Origin: Candolleomyces eurysporus
Taxonomy: Eukaryota > Basidiomycota > Agaricomycetes > Agaricales > Psathyrellaceae
NCBI GenBank assembly: GCA_027579435.1
Contig: JANBPK010001069.1
Location: 1-64,000 of the forward strand
DNA length: 64,000 bases
Direction: 5' to 3'
The notes beneath the pieces are model-generated. The model ran no database searches, was not told the origin of the DNA, and worked only from the letters and a program-made list of their open reading frames with translations. Both the position numbers and the translations under genes were made by a program. Shown one piece after another: positions 1 through 11,429 of the stretch; position 1 is the first letter of the stretch; every line of letters begins with the position of its first letter.

Positions 1-1432
1 ATGCCTCAGCCTGCGTCGAGTAGGATGGACTACAATAGGGCGGGTGCAGGTATGCCGGAGCCTGGTGTGCCTAATATCGTTCCACCGCCTGGTAGGCCTG
101 CGTCATCGCTGGGAGGAGGGGCGCCTATGACGATGCCTGAACCAAATGTCCCGCTGTACCCTGGGGTACCGCGTGCGCCTACTGCGGGGAGTACAGGGAC
201 GAGGACGCCAGCTACATCTAGGCATACGCCGGGTACAGCATCGTTAGGAACCGGACCGCTGGGAGGAGGGCTCTCGATGCCCGAACCGAATGTACCTAAT
301 ATCGTCCCCAGAGCGGGGTCGAGGGCGGGGACGAGCTCGGGGATGACGCCTTCTGGAGGGATGACGATGCCTGAGCCGACTGTTCCAAGTATAGTTCCAC
401 CGACTACAACGAGGACGCCAGCGATGGGTACGATCACTATGCCTGAACCGAATGTTCCGAACATCGTTCCTGAACCTGTTGGGAAGATGAAGAAGGGCGC
501 GAAGAAGAATAAGAGGAACGGAGGTGGCGCAGCAGAGCCCCTAGGATCGGCTTCATTGACGATGCCTGAACCCCACGTGCCGAGTTTCAGACCTAGTCCG
601 AGCGGAGGAGGGGTGATCAATATGCCAGAGCCAAACGTTGTGGACTATACCAGCGGCGCTAGAGGGAACAACAGACAAACTGCAGGTACACCTCAGCCCG
701 ACTTCCCACCAGTCATCCCGAGTATGCCTGGAGGTATGATGGAAGGGTCGCCCATGACGATGCCACAACCGGAGATTGTGGATTACGTAGGTGGGACGGG
801 TACGAGAAGGACTCCGGCAGGGGGGAATTCCAGGTTGACGATGCCTGAAGCGAGTGTTATCGATTACACGGGTTCTAGTAGGACGCCTGCGAGGTCCCCC
901 GCTGTCTTGCCTTCTTCCATAGGAGGTGGAGGGATCGGCATGCCGACGCCGACGGTTAGTGGAATGCCCTTGGAGAGCTCAGGTCCACCTGTGATACCCG
1001 GTGTGACGAGTTCGCTGGGTGGGAGGAGTGGAGGCGATAATCAGGGAGAGGAACCATTCATTCCGCCCATGGATGTCTTGAGTCGTGCGGAGGCTGCTGA
1101 GGCCAATGAGCGTGGTGGTGGTGGNGGAGGAGGTATATTCAATGGTATGGCGAATGTGTTTGGAGGTGCCGGTGCTTGGGGTGGGTGGGGCGGGTCGTCT
1201 AATAACAACAACAACAATAACGACAACGACAACGATGATGGAGGCGATCAAAATTTCGGAGGAGGGGGGGGAGGGTTTATCCCGCCGAACATGAGGGACA
1301 ACAATGATGATGATGACGATATGGATAGCACGACGTTGAGGAATACGAGGATGAATTCGCAGAGCGGGTTTGGGGTTCCAGAGCCTCCTGGCCAGAAAAA
1401 GAAACAGAAAAANGGGGGGGAAGAGGAAGTGA
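1..1432 (+). CDS. MPEP-repeat low-complexity protein (5' end possibly outside window)
   Basis: The reading frame is open from base 1, so the true start may lie upstream. I do not recognise a named family. The protein is built from about eleven degenerate copies of a short motif, M-P-E-P-x-V followed by P-x-I-V-P or V-D-Y, usually preceded by T or S and spaced roughly 20-50 residues apart by Gly/Ser/Thr/Pro-rich linkers. A Lys-rich patch lies near residues 162-172. The C-terminal third is Gly-rich with Asn and Asp runs (about residues 400-445) and ends in Lys-rich sequence. An n at 1413 lies next to an A/G homopolymer. If that base is spurious, a stop falls at 1430-1432 after a basic tail; if it is real, the frame runs on to about 1572. 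The earlier stop gives a more natural end. Disordered and probably repeat-evolving; no function is assigned. Confidence 0.55.
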
Positions 1433-2897
1433 TGAAGTTTCCTTGGGTCCACATCTGGTCTATTGTTCAGTCTTTCCTTTTGGTTTTCCAGTTCACGAAC
1501 ACTTATGGCGATNCCCACATATCTATCTATCCTTCCATGCGTACATTTACTTNGATTTGCCCTATGACTTGANACCTTACTGCACTCTGGAACTAGGCTC
1601 ACAATTATGTATATTTGACTCTCAATCTAGTCGTTTTCACTCAGAAACACGAGCTCAATTAATGAAGGGAAATATGCCCGACCTACGAACATCATTAGGA
1701 CGATATAGAGGTNCACGAAAGGATCGCCTCACTTCGTGCCACGGAGTAAATCTTCAGTGTTTCCGTGATTCGGGCATGNGTCTGAGTGAGCTCTTGACCN
1801 CTATCATTCCAGCTCGCCCTAAGCTGAATGCGCAGGCTCAGTCTGNCTATTGCATCTCGACCTGCATGTGCGNAGCTGAATNTGCATTAGGGAGAAGCGC
1901 GTTCCTTCTATACACTCAAACGATAGCGTCAGCTTGTTCGAATTCNATGCAAGTTGGAGTACGTACGCGTTTAAATGNCCTTTCTTAGTCCCTTTTGACC
2001 ACAAGCGTAGCGAAGGCATTCAGCTTGTTAATTCCACATATCNTTTTTNGAAGGATGAGAAGGGCCTTGTANCGAGTTGNGTTTGAGCGGAAAATGATGG
2101 AAATAACACGAATTGACGGGAATTGTGCATTGGGACGTAGGAAGGGCCTCGNATCTCGCAGCAAAGTTGGCCATAAGCAACTGGATAACATCGGGANTCA
2201 CANCATGTAAACGGTGAGGACGGTGTTTGGCTCCTTCTCAGACCGCAGTTCAAGGANTATTGTTGTTCACCNGTCGCAACATGGATTNGAGCAGGCTTTG
2301 AATGGAGGTGTACCAACCTGNGAAGTCTAACTAGAGCTGCCTGGCTNCACTAGGCCACTGTGATCCTCGAAGCTCAGGTCTAAATTGGGTCTGTATAACA
2401 AGATCATCGAGTCCGAAGATACGGTTGTGGAGTTCTGTTTTGAAATCGAACGCTTGCGGTGNGCGCATGATGCCGGATAACTTACCTTCGNGNNNGNNCA
2501 CGATGCAGGTTTTCGAGTACTTCGGTCTTCGTTTGCATATCAAGCATTCTGTGCCTTCGAACCTACCTTTAACAGCTACACGATTAGAGATGACATTGCT
2601 CTATGTCCGAATACTNACGGAGGTCAACGGAAGTCAAACTTATGGAACGCAGAAAGTCCGAGCCTAAAAAGACCCTATCTTCATATATATTAGTACAAAA
2701 AGGCGACCGAATACACAAAAACGTATTTTTAGAAAACATTTGTGCTATGTNCGTCNGTGCTACATAATATGNGCTCTNCTGTACAAAAGTCGAAATGTTT
2801 GACGATTCTTGGNGAGGGAAAAGGGAAGTAGTCGTTAATAATAGNCAAGATATAAAGGCAGGTGCAAATGAAAGAACGGGACAAGTAGAGAGGATGT
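1433..2897. other. n-rich stretch without a supportable gene
   Basis: More than twenty single n calls are scattered here, far more than elsewhere in the window. Short open frames occur on both strands, but none shows a domain, splice logic or composition that I would call coding. The n density suggests weak read support rather than biology. Confidence 0.5.
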
Positions 2898-5139
2898 TCA
2901 AGATTTTTCTCCGGAATTTGGTTCCGATCCNACAGCCTGCGGGAATGTGACGGGGTTCCCCCATGCAATCTCTCCCTCGTTTCCTGGCTTCTCCCCGCCA
3001 ACGGACGCGGTCAACAGTGTCAGGTTGTCCGTCATATCGAAGCTGAGACTATACCCAAACTTCCCNATGAAGAAACAGGCAAGGAGGATGCCAAAGGACG
3101 CCAAGTTGACCAGTGTCATGGGTAGCAGAAGTCCTGCCTGGGTGAAGGAATCATCGATGAACCAACCCCTGACGGAGTAGTTCGCCGAACCAGTAACGTC
3201 ACGAAGGCACGTTTGGGGTGGGTTAGAGCCAATTGAATAGATCAATCGGGAGTACGTCGCCTGTACGATGTTGAGAAGGCGAATACACAACATAAACATG
3301 AATCAATCACCTGGTACTGCAGGACACCTTCAACCATCGCTGCGTACAACTTGAGATATTCGGGGTGTTGTTCACGCGTCGACAAGTTGAGGTTCTTGGC
3401 GGCCACCGAGAACACAGCCTCCGCGAAAATGTTACCGGACCAGTTCTGGGCCTCCCATACGACGTTACCCAATCCTACCAGTCCCCATTCCACGAACCGA
3501 TCAAACGTTCTTCGGGACGAAGAATCCGAAGCACTGGTAGTCCCCTGCGAAACAAAATATCCCGGCAATGATTGGTATACCACTGCATAGTCTTTGGCCC
3601 GCATTGGAGATATCCGACAAGTGATGTTCCCGATTGACGCCTCGTACTTTACCCTACCACGGAAGTAGACAAAGTAGGTAGGGTCCAGGGATCCAGGTTG
3701 GGGGATTTGCTTGCACGCCCAATACATAAGAGTATTGTTGGTGTTCAACGTGACGTATTCTGGGACATTCTCTAAAACATTTTGCAAGCCCGCCGCTCCG
3801 TCGCATGTACCATTGTGCTTGATAACCAAGTTGGTGTCAATCCCATCAATGAGGTGATGCTCAATGGGACTCGTGGTATGGTTGTTGCAGCTGACGTTAA
3901 CTTCGAATCCCTGGTGGTTGAGGGTGTAGTTGTACGAGACCATTCGCCTCCGGGTTTCATGGTTAGTGAATGGGTTGGACGAGTCTTGAAGGCTGTTAAA
4001 GGCTGGGATTCCATTGGGACCAAGAGGAAGAACACCCTTTATAGAGCCAAGGAAGCGAAGCCCGCCATCTGCTCCGAGCTGGTGCAAGAAACTTATCCCA
4101 TTGGTGATCCCAATAGCGGAAGAAAGCATCTGGAAGAATGAGCGGGCGGTCCAAAGGTTTAAGCACCACACGAATAAGACTCACATTTGCCCTGCCGGAG
4201 TCGAGGACGTCGAGTATCTGATTCTCCCCCAGGCACATCGTGAACTGTGTGTTTCCGAACGGCTATGGATGTATTTCAGATCATGATCAGTGGTCGATCT
4301 CATAGGAAATATCGTACCTTCCAGTCGCAACGATTCTGCACCCTGTTTGCCTCCAACCAGGCCAAACATTCGGGATCGCTCGAGGTGAAGTCCAACTCCG
4401 TCTCGGAAAGTTGAGCCGTCTTGTTAACTTGTCCGGGAGTGATCAGACCTGCAGTTCCCGACGGCACCAACTGAACAGCACCCCAGGTCGCGAGGAGCGA
4501 GACCAATACACCTAATCGCTGCTTACGCGGGCCCTTCGCCAATCGATTCCATGTCCCTATTCCCCACACCGGCGCTATATGACGAAACGACGACAAGGCT
4601 GAAATGCGGAAAACGGTTATGTTGACCTGACGGCGTGCATCTTCCTGGACATGTGCGTCGTCGCGACTGTGTCCATGTTCTAGACGGTGTTCGTCGTTTT
4701 CGGGGCGTCGCCTAGCTATTTGCTCTTGACCAAGCCTCACGATTGCCTGACCGAAGAGGAAGGTCGCAGCCAACCGATTAGCGGTGCCGATGAGTGTGAC
4801 GACGGCGCCGACCCTTTGCGGGTAGTTGGAGACGATTTCGGCGAGGCTGTCGGGCATCGGAAGTCCATTCTTTGCGCTGACAACGCCAAAGAATATCCAA
4901 GGCCAGAATATCAGGATGATGGTCCCGGCCAGAAGGCCAAAGTCCCATGCAATGCGCTCCGAACGACTCCATTCCTCGACCGGATTTGCAATGTCACGAT
5001 AATTCCGAGGCTCGGGGCCCGCCCTTGGTTGCTGCTGGTTGTCAATAGTTTGCGTCTCTCGGCTCTCAATGGTCGTGGAAGCGTCGTGTTGTAAAGACTG
5101 CTTTGTATCATTTTCAGGAACAGTAGAAGATGTTGACAT
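2898..5139 (-). CDS. Multicopy ectodomain membrane protein, copy 1
   Basis: Four exons on the minus strand, 5139-4318, 4262-4185, 4129-3311 and 3260-2898, give about 693 residues with GT-AG introns of 49-55 bases. After a hydrophilic N-terminal tail come membrane spans around WPWIFFGVVSA, the VVTLIGTANRLAATFLFG segment and a third one ending at VPSGTAGLITPG. Exon 2 is exactly 26 codons and carries the family signature CLGENQILDVLDSGRAN. Exon 3 encodes the ectodomain, with GVLPLGPNG, YNYTLNHQGFE, YWACKQ, GNITCRISPMRA and several N-x-S/T sites. Exon 4 has YSVRGWFIDD and the last span. I infer a cytosolic N-terminus and an exposed region of about 380 residues. I know no named family for it. An n at 2931 lies near the C-terminus, so the last residues are uncertain. 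Confidence 0.8.
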
Positions 5140-6579
5140 GAGGTTGGTGTCGATGGGGAGAGTTCGCTGACAGTGCGCCGGAGAGAGGTTGGGGTGCGAT
5201 ATCCGAACCGTTCATTTTCAAGGGAGCATATAAAAGCTTTGAGATAGACGCTGGTATATCGGAATGGCAGGAGGCCCTCGCACGGCCAGTTCTATTTCAG
5301 TCAGAACTGGTGACCGTAACTCAATGCCACAGGTCAAAAATGGCTAACCGTCTCCGCACCTTTTTATCACATCATCGCACTTACATAGAAGGCTTCATAG
5401 ACGGGGTCTATTCCCATGGAAAGGCACCAGGCACTAGACGGCAATACCACCGCAAATTAGGACTCTGCGATGGGATAGTTGGTCGTCGCTGTTCGTGTCC
5501 AATTGAGCCATCCTTGAGCGTATACAGCGGTGGCCAATTCAAATGTGGCTGAACGATCAATGATTGCCAAACCCCACGGAGTCAAATAACCGCACACATG
5601 GACAATTTGCAGCAATCGTGATCGCACCACCTTCCCGGCTCACCGGGTCGGTCCTTACTGTGCAGATACGCTTGGAAGGTCGTCTGGCATCTGCCAATAT
5701 TTACATTGACAGGCTGGATTCTAGAACTTACAGGGCGCTTTGCTCTACTGGAATCTATACTTATATACCTATCGGGTAACGACTAGCCGCGCATGTGTCG
5801 AGTCGCTAAAGAGAACAATCCAGAGATAATGTACTTAACAGGCTGGCTGCCGAGGATTTGCTTCATGACAAACTTCTGCGAGCATTGTTGAGAACAGCTA
5901 CCATTCGCTCCGCACAAAGATAGTAAGCTTGGTCGGAGGAATACTCCAGCACGGAACTTCCCCCAATCTGTCAATGGAAGGTTCCAGGGAAGCCCAGCGC
6001 TTACCACTCCATTCATTTGGTTATCATGCACTCTATGCAGGACTGATAGATATACGTACATACGATCGCGTCTGAATGGGTTCCTGAAATGCTGACCCAT
6101 CATTAATCATTCTCCTAAGCTGACCAATTCAGCCTTACATCCATGGACAAACGCATCTTCACCCGAAGTCCGGTGACAGTCGTGTTTGGAGGAGCCCACC
6201 GAATTCATTGCCGCACGCCTCGCTGGTATCTACCAATCGCCCGGCCTTTTCCCGAGTCTCCTATTTTTCAATCCGCAGACTCATAGTCGTGCTATCCCCG
6301 TATGTGTCCTGAGCTCCGTCATCCCAAAGCGAGGGTATTCTCCATCCGATGTTAGCACACTCCCTGCTCATTGAAATGCGTCTGAGTGGTTGGCATTGCG
6401 AAAAATGTGACGATAACATGCGTACGTATATACCGATCCGAGAAAGGGTCAGGAGAGCGTCAATTGGGAAACGAGGGATCAGGATTCAGAAGTCAGGAGA
6501 ATGAAAAGAGTCACTAAGAACCAAGCTGATGGAAAGAGGAACTTGTCGCAGACTGAAGCAAAGAAGGGTAAAATAAATA
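5140..6579. other. Intergenic region between membrane copies 1 and 2
   Basis: About 1.4 kb upstream of copy 1 and downstream of copy 2, both on the minus strand. It should hold the copy 1 promoter. Short frames (for example 5783-6103 minus) have no recognisable domain and no support from the paralogous copies. I see no mobile element. Confidence 0.5.
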
Positions 6580-8722
6580 TCAAACCTTCCCGTTGGGCGA
6601 TGACGGCAATATTGTGAATTCATACTGGGTCTGATTCAGCGCCTGTGGGTACCGAACCTTATTGTCCCATCTAACTTGTCCATTCTGCTCCCCAGGAACA
6701 CGTGCAGTCAACAACGATACGTTATCTGTCGCATCGAAGTTGTGCTTGTACCGGAACCTCCCGATGAAGAAGCAGCTGAAGAGGAGTATGAGAGACGCCA
6801 AGTTAACCAGCGTCGTTGGAAGAAGAAGGGCCGCCTGTGCGAAGAAATCTTTCGAGTCGATGTGCCAGCCCCTGACGGAGTAGCTCACCTCACCAACAAC
6901 GTCACGAAAGCACGTTGCTGGAAGGCCAAAACCAACTGAGTAGAGCAATCGGGAGTANGTTGCCTATACAATGACGAGGCATGTGAGCACGAAAGCGGTA
7001 GAAAGGCAAGCGTGAACGACATACTTCGTACTCCAACATTCCCTGGATCATCGCCTCGTACATTTTGGGGTATATGGGGTTCCTTTCCAGGGTTGATAAG
7101 TTCAATTTCTTTGCGCCCAGGGAAAACACGGCCTCCGCGACAAGATTTGCTGACCAGTTTTGTCCTTCCCATATAGCGTTCCCCAATCCAACCAAGCCCC
7201 CCNTCGATGTACCCAGAAAACGTGGGTTTCTGCGGAGACTGCGCATCAAGGGCCCGCGAAGTGATGAAGTGTCCGGGCACTGAGAGATAGGTCACTGAGT
7301 ATTCTTGAGCCCGCATTGGCGATATCCGACAGGTGATGTTCCCAATGGACTTCTCGTAGTGCGTCCTACCCCGCAGGTAGACGAAGTAGGTAGGTTCCAA
7401 GGATCCAGGTTGAGGGGGTTGCTTGCATGCCCAATACGTCATCGTGTTGTTGCGGTTCAGCGTCGGGTACTCTTCAACGTTTTTGAGAACATCTTGCAGA
7501 CCCACACGGTCGCAGGACCCAACGGAGGAAATGACTACGGGTACATTGAGGTTGCTGAGATTGCGATAAGTAATGGGGCTCGTGTCATCGTAGGAGCAGT
7601 TGATACTGCTCTCAAATCCCTGATGATTGAGCGTGTAATTGTAGGATTCGGACACTATTCGCCTTCGAAGGCCATCGTCAAGGAAAGGGTCCGACGAATT
7701 TTGGAGCGCAGTAAAGGCTGAGACGCCGTTGGGACCAATGGGAAGAACGCCCTTCGCGGAACCACGGAAACGAATGGCGCCTTCGTTTCCGAGCTGGGTC
7801 AAGGAACTCGTCTCGTTGGCGATCCTGACAGCGGCAAGTACCTGCAAGAATGTGGTCATAAGACGAAGTACAGTACCCTGCTAGCTATACGCACGTTTGC
7901 TCTTCCAGAATCGAGCACGTCCATCATCTGATTCTCCCCGAGGCACATCGTATACTGTGTGTTGCCATAAGACTAGGGAACCAAAGTTTATCAGATAGTC
8001 AGATTAGATGATGTCGTGGTAATCACAGATGTGGTTCCACGCACCTTCCAGTCGCACCGGTTTGTGGGCCCGTTGCTCCTCAACCACTCTAAACACCCAG
8101 AATTGTCCGAGGTGAAGTCGATCTCACTTCCTTTGAGCTCAGCGGTCTTGTTAAACTGCCCGGGAGTGATTAAAATCGCAGTTCCCGTTGGTATCAGAGA
8201 CGAGGCGCCTAGAGCTGCAAGGAACAAACCCAGGACCATCAATCGTCTCTTGCGCTTTGCCAACCCTTTCCACTGCCCGATGCCCCACACCACGGTCATA
8301 TACCGAAATGCCGACAATGCCGATACATCGAAAACAGTCACCCCATGATCGATCAGCTCCTGACCAAACCTCACGATTATCTGGCCGAAGAGAAAGGTCA
8401 CAGCGAATTGATTGGTTGTTCCAATTAAGGTGACCACGGCGCCCACTCGCTGAGGGTGTCGGCGCACAATGTCGGAGAGTCCGGGGGACATCTGAATCCC
8501 ATCATTGGCGTTGACGATCCCAAAGAACGTCCAAGGCCAGAAAAGCATGAGAAGAATACCGAACAGGAAGCAGATGTCGATCACGATGCGCTTGCGGCGG
8601 GACGTGTCATCGTGAGGATTGGCAATAATATCGTCGCTCCGTCGAATTTGGACCCCATGGAGACGCGTATCTTGTTTCTTCACGTCACTGAGATGCAGGT
8701 GAGGAGTGCCGGGCGCCGTCAT
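6580..8722 (-). CDS. Multicopy ectodomain membrane protein, copy 2
   Basis: Exons 8722-8045, 7972-7895, 7841-7025 and 6963-6580 give about 651 residues if the n at 7203 is ignored. That n sits at the edge of a run of six C. With it, the frame shifts in the conserved G-G-L-x-G-L-G-N segment of exon 3; without it, the paralogue reading is restored exactly (GLVGLGNAIWEGQNW). The gene is therefore probably intact. Family landmarks present are WPWTFFGIVNA, ALSAFRYMTVVWG, IPTGTAILITPGQFNKT, the 26-codon exon 2 with CLGENQMMDVLDSGRAN, GVLPIGPNGV, YWACKQPPQPGSLEPTYF, GNITCRISPMRA and YSVRGWHID. A second n at 6958 falls in the first codons of exon 4. Its N-terminal tail is shorter than in copy 3. The function is unknown; a cell-surface role is inferred from topology and glycosylation sites. 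Confidence 0.75.
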
Positions 8723-11429
8723 TGGTGCGCTTAATCGAAGTGATGTTGGAGCCGATGGATGGTAGGAATAGATGATGAGGCGGTGGGATTAAAGTACTTG
8801 AGCGGTGAATGCAGAAGAGCCAGAATGGCTTAGAAACTGGACAAGACAGCTCCTGTGACTCAGAACATATAAGAAACCTTAAATTTGAGTTGTTGCCCAA
8901 AGAGGAATATACTGGTGTGATAGATGAACAGCTGAATACGCGTGTAAGGCCGGCAGGAGGACCAGACAAGCGGACACCCTGCATGAGGATCCATCGCCAC
9001 AAAATGGGCGTCTTCCGGTCCATTTCACCTGTCAATACACACCGAGTGAATATGTTACTTCTGAGCACCTCCGTTTCAGTATGATCACTGGAGGCATTCT
9101 GCTCACAGCCCCCGTTGATATGAATTTGACCCTGAAAACGGACTAGACTCTCAGAAATAGCTTCTGAACACGTTGAACCGGCGTGCACCGTACAAACCAT
9201 TCACTGCTGGGATCCAAATTTCCTGTGGTTTGCAAAATGCGTGCAAAACGGATCCAAAAAATCTCAGGTTCTCAAAAATCCTCTTGCAACGCGCAAAAGA
9301 CTATTATTTGCGTATTGCCGCCCACAAAACGCCAGATTCCGCGTATTGCAGGCTGCAAAAGGCGAATAATCGCATTTTGCACCACATTTTGGCCCAATGC
9401 AGAATACTATCAATACTTTCTATTCTAAGGATGCGTTTGGCAGCGATCTTGCCGAATGCAGAAAAACTAGATCCCAGCAGTGATTCCTAGTTAAGTGGTC
9501 GGAGTTTGACCGTGAAACGATAGGCGCTACACGGGAACACACACTCTCCGCCGCGGTCTCGCTGGTACCTAGTATCCAGATCGAGGAGAAGGGTTCCAAG
9601 ACGGTTGGGCGCTTCGCTCTGCTGTGTTGCCCATTCAGTTCGCTGCACGCAACCTGCTTCCGAATTCCAAGAAAGTGGTTGAATATGGGGCGCCTGTCCG
9701 ATGAAATGGCCATTCCGTCGGATAGGGAGGACTGGCTGCCGAATATTTGTCCCGGCTGGGGCGGCGAGCTTAACCCTTGAGAAGATGATGTTACGCAGAG
9801 GGGCAAAGCTGAAACAGGCAGTGGAGAGTCAGTTTGTTCCATCTCGGCATCGGAGGCGAGGCCCTTATGCGCCTCCGATGACAAATTCAATGCCATTCAT
9901 CGAGAGGCTGGATTCAAAATTATCGATCGCCACAACCTGACATTCTTTATGTAGAGTCTTAGCTGCATGAGTTAACAAAATTTACTCCTCAGATGCGCTA
10001 GTTGAAAGAATCGAAGTTTTCAGGCATGGATCAGGCATTTCACCATGGTGTGTGAGAAGGCGTCCGTTGAGGTTTAGTCACATAAACTAGCCGACAGAAA
10101 AAGGGTAGATGGATGAGAGAACAGATGCAGACAATGCTTTCGGTCGGCTCAATGGGAATGTTTGTATCATCCAAAGACCTCGTTCACTCTCTTCTCTTTG
10201 CTGATGAAGCGGTCCTGGGTACGAAGCAGGGCGACCCCTAACGACCAATATTATGGTGGAGAACTCCCAAGGAAACATCGGATTGTCCTCACCCAGAGCG
10301 GATCCCCATGAGGACGTCCTTCCCATCTTCGATGTAGGAAAGCCATAGAGCTCATGAGGTCTCATAACTCAAAGCAAGCACCTTTTTTCACTCTGGTGGC
10401 AGGGTTAGAAGGTGGAAGGATTTGGGTTGATACCGCCAGTCCGCTCAGCACTCAGCTCTCAGCAAGTCGTCTTGAAAAACAGCCTCCCCAGTGTCTCTCA
10501 GAAACGGAGCGTGTATCATCCCCAGCGTTGCCAGTGATTCTTTAGTTGGGTACTCATCTTCGGTAAAAATAGTGACTACAAGGCCAAGAACAATGGTACG
10601 CTTGGAGAACACTTCCCAGTACCTCGCGCAAGTCTTTATGTATTAGTACTGATCAGCTTACCTTTCAGAGACTCCAGTGGGAAGGAGATCTACCAATTCT
10701 ACCTCAAAACTGTCGGTTGTGCTGTTGGCCATGGTGGGCTTCTGGGAGGCTGACCCCTCCGAGGACGACGTCAAGAAGACTGTATGGAACCTTCTAAACC
10801 AGGCACACTATGGAAAGCACATTTATAGGAGTGATAAATGTACCGTATCTTTCTCACGTCTAACGTCGCTCACCGTCTATTTCAAAGGAATGGGATGGGC
10901 CGTGTCAAATGGTAAAACTAAGGCTCAGGTCGGCATCAGGCCCCTCATGATTCATCCAAGCTTCCCTCCCAGATATCCGAGCTCTGCAAGATCGTTCGCG
11001 TTGAAGACGATGATGAGTGAAGGGGGATTTGCACTAGGCTTGAAGTCATACCTGCTTTGCTTTTCTTTGTTCACGATCAAGCCGGGAACAGTACTTCTCG
11101 ATCATCATGAACGTGGACATTGTAGTATCAATCGCAGTCTGTTGTGTAGCTGTTGAATATTGATGTGTGCACGAATACGTTCCTCGGGGCATCGTTTGAC
11201 AATATGCGAACTAGAGATCCACTGGCCCATATATTTGTCAGCGGTAGCGGTGGGTCTGAATAATTACACATCGAGGAGTACGAGTCATAAGGGAGGGATA
11301 GAAAGCGTCGTCGCTATCATATACGTACTACACCTACAAGGCCATGAATTGCTACGATAGAATTACAATATAAAAAATAACAGAAATGAGAAGGCCCAAT
11401 GGGAAGAGAGACGTCGATGCGCCACGGGC
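8723..11429. other. Long intergenic region, no confident gene
   Basis: About 2.7 kb between copies 2 and 3. The 9230-9400 part is rich in TGCAAAA/TTTTGCA-like words and repeats GCGTATTGC; its origin is unknown. A 159-codon open frame at 10677-11156 (+) starts with a hydrophobic stretch but matches nothing I recognise and has no paralogue here, so I do not call it a gene. The region next to 8723 should hold the copy 2 promoter. Confidence 0.45.

Noticed and set aside
30..620. Minus-strand 196-codon frame opposite the MPEP-repeat gene
   Set aside because: Mirror image of the repetitive plus-strand coding sequence; no independent signal.
10677..11156. 159-codon plus-strand frame
   Set aside because: No domain, no paralogue and no splice context; chance open frame remains likely.
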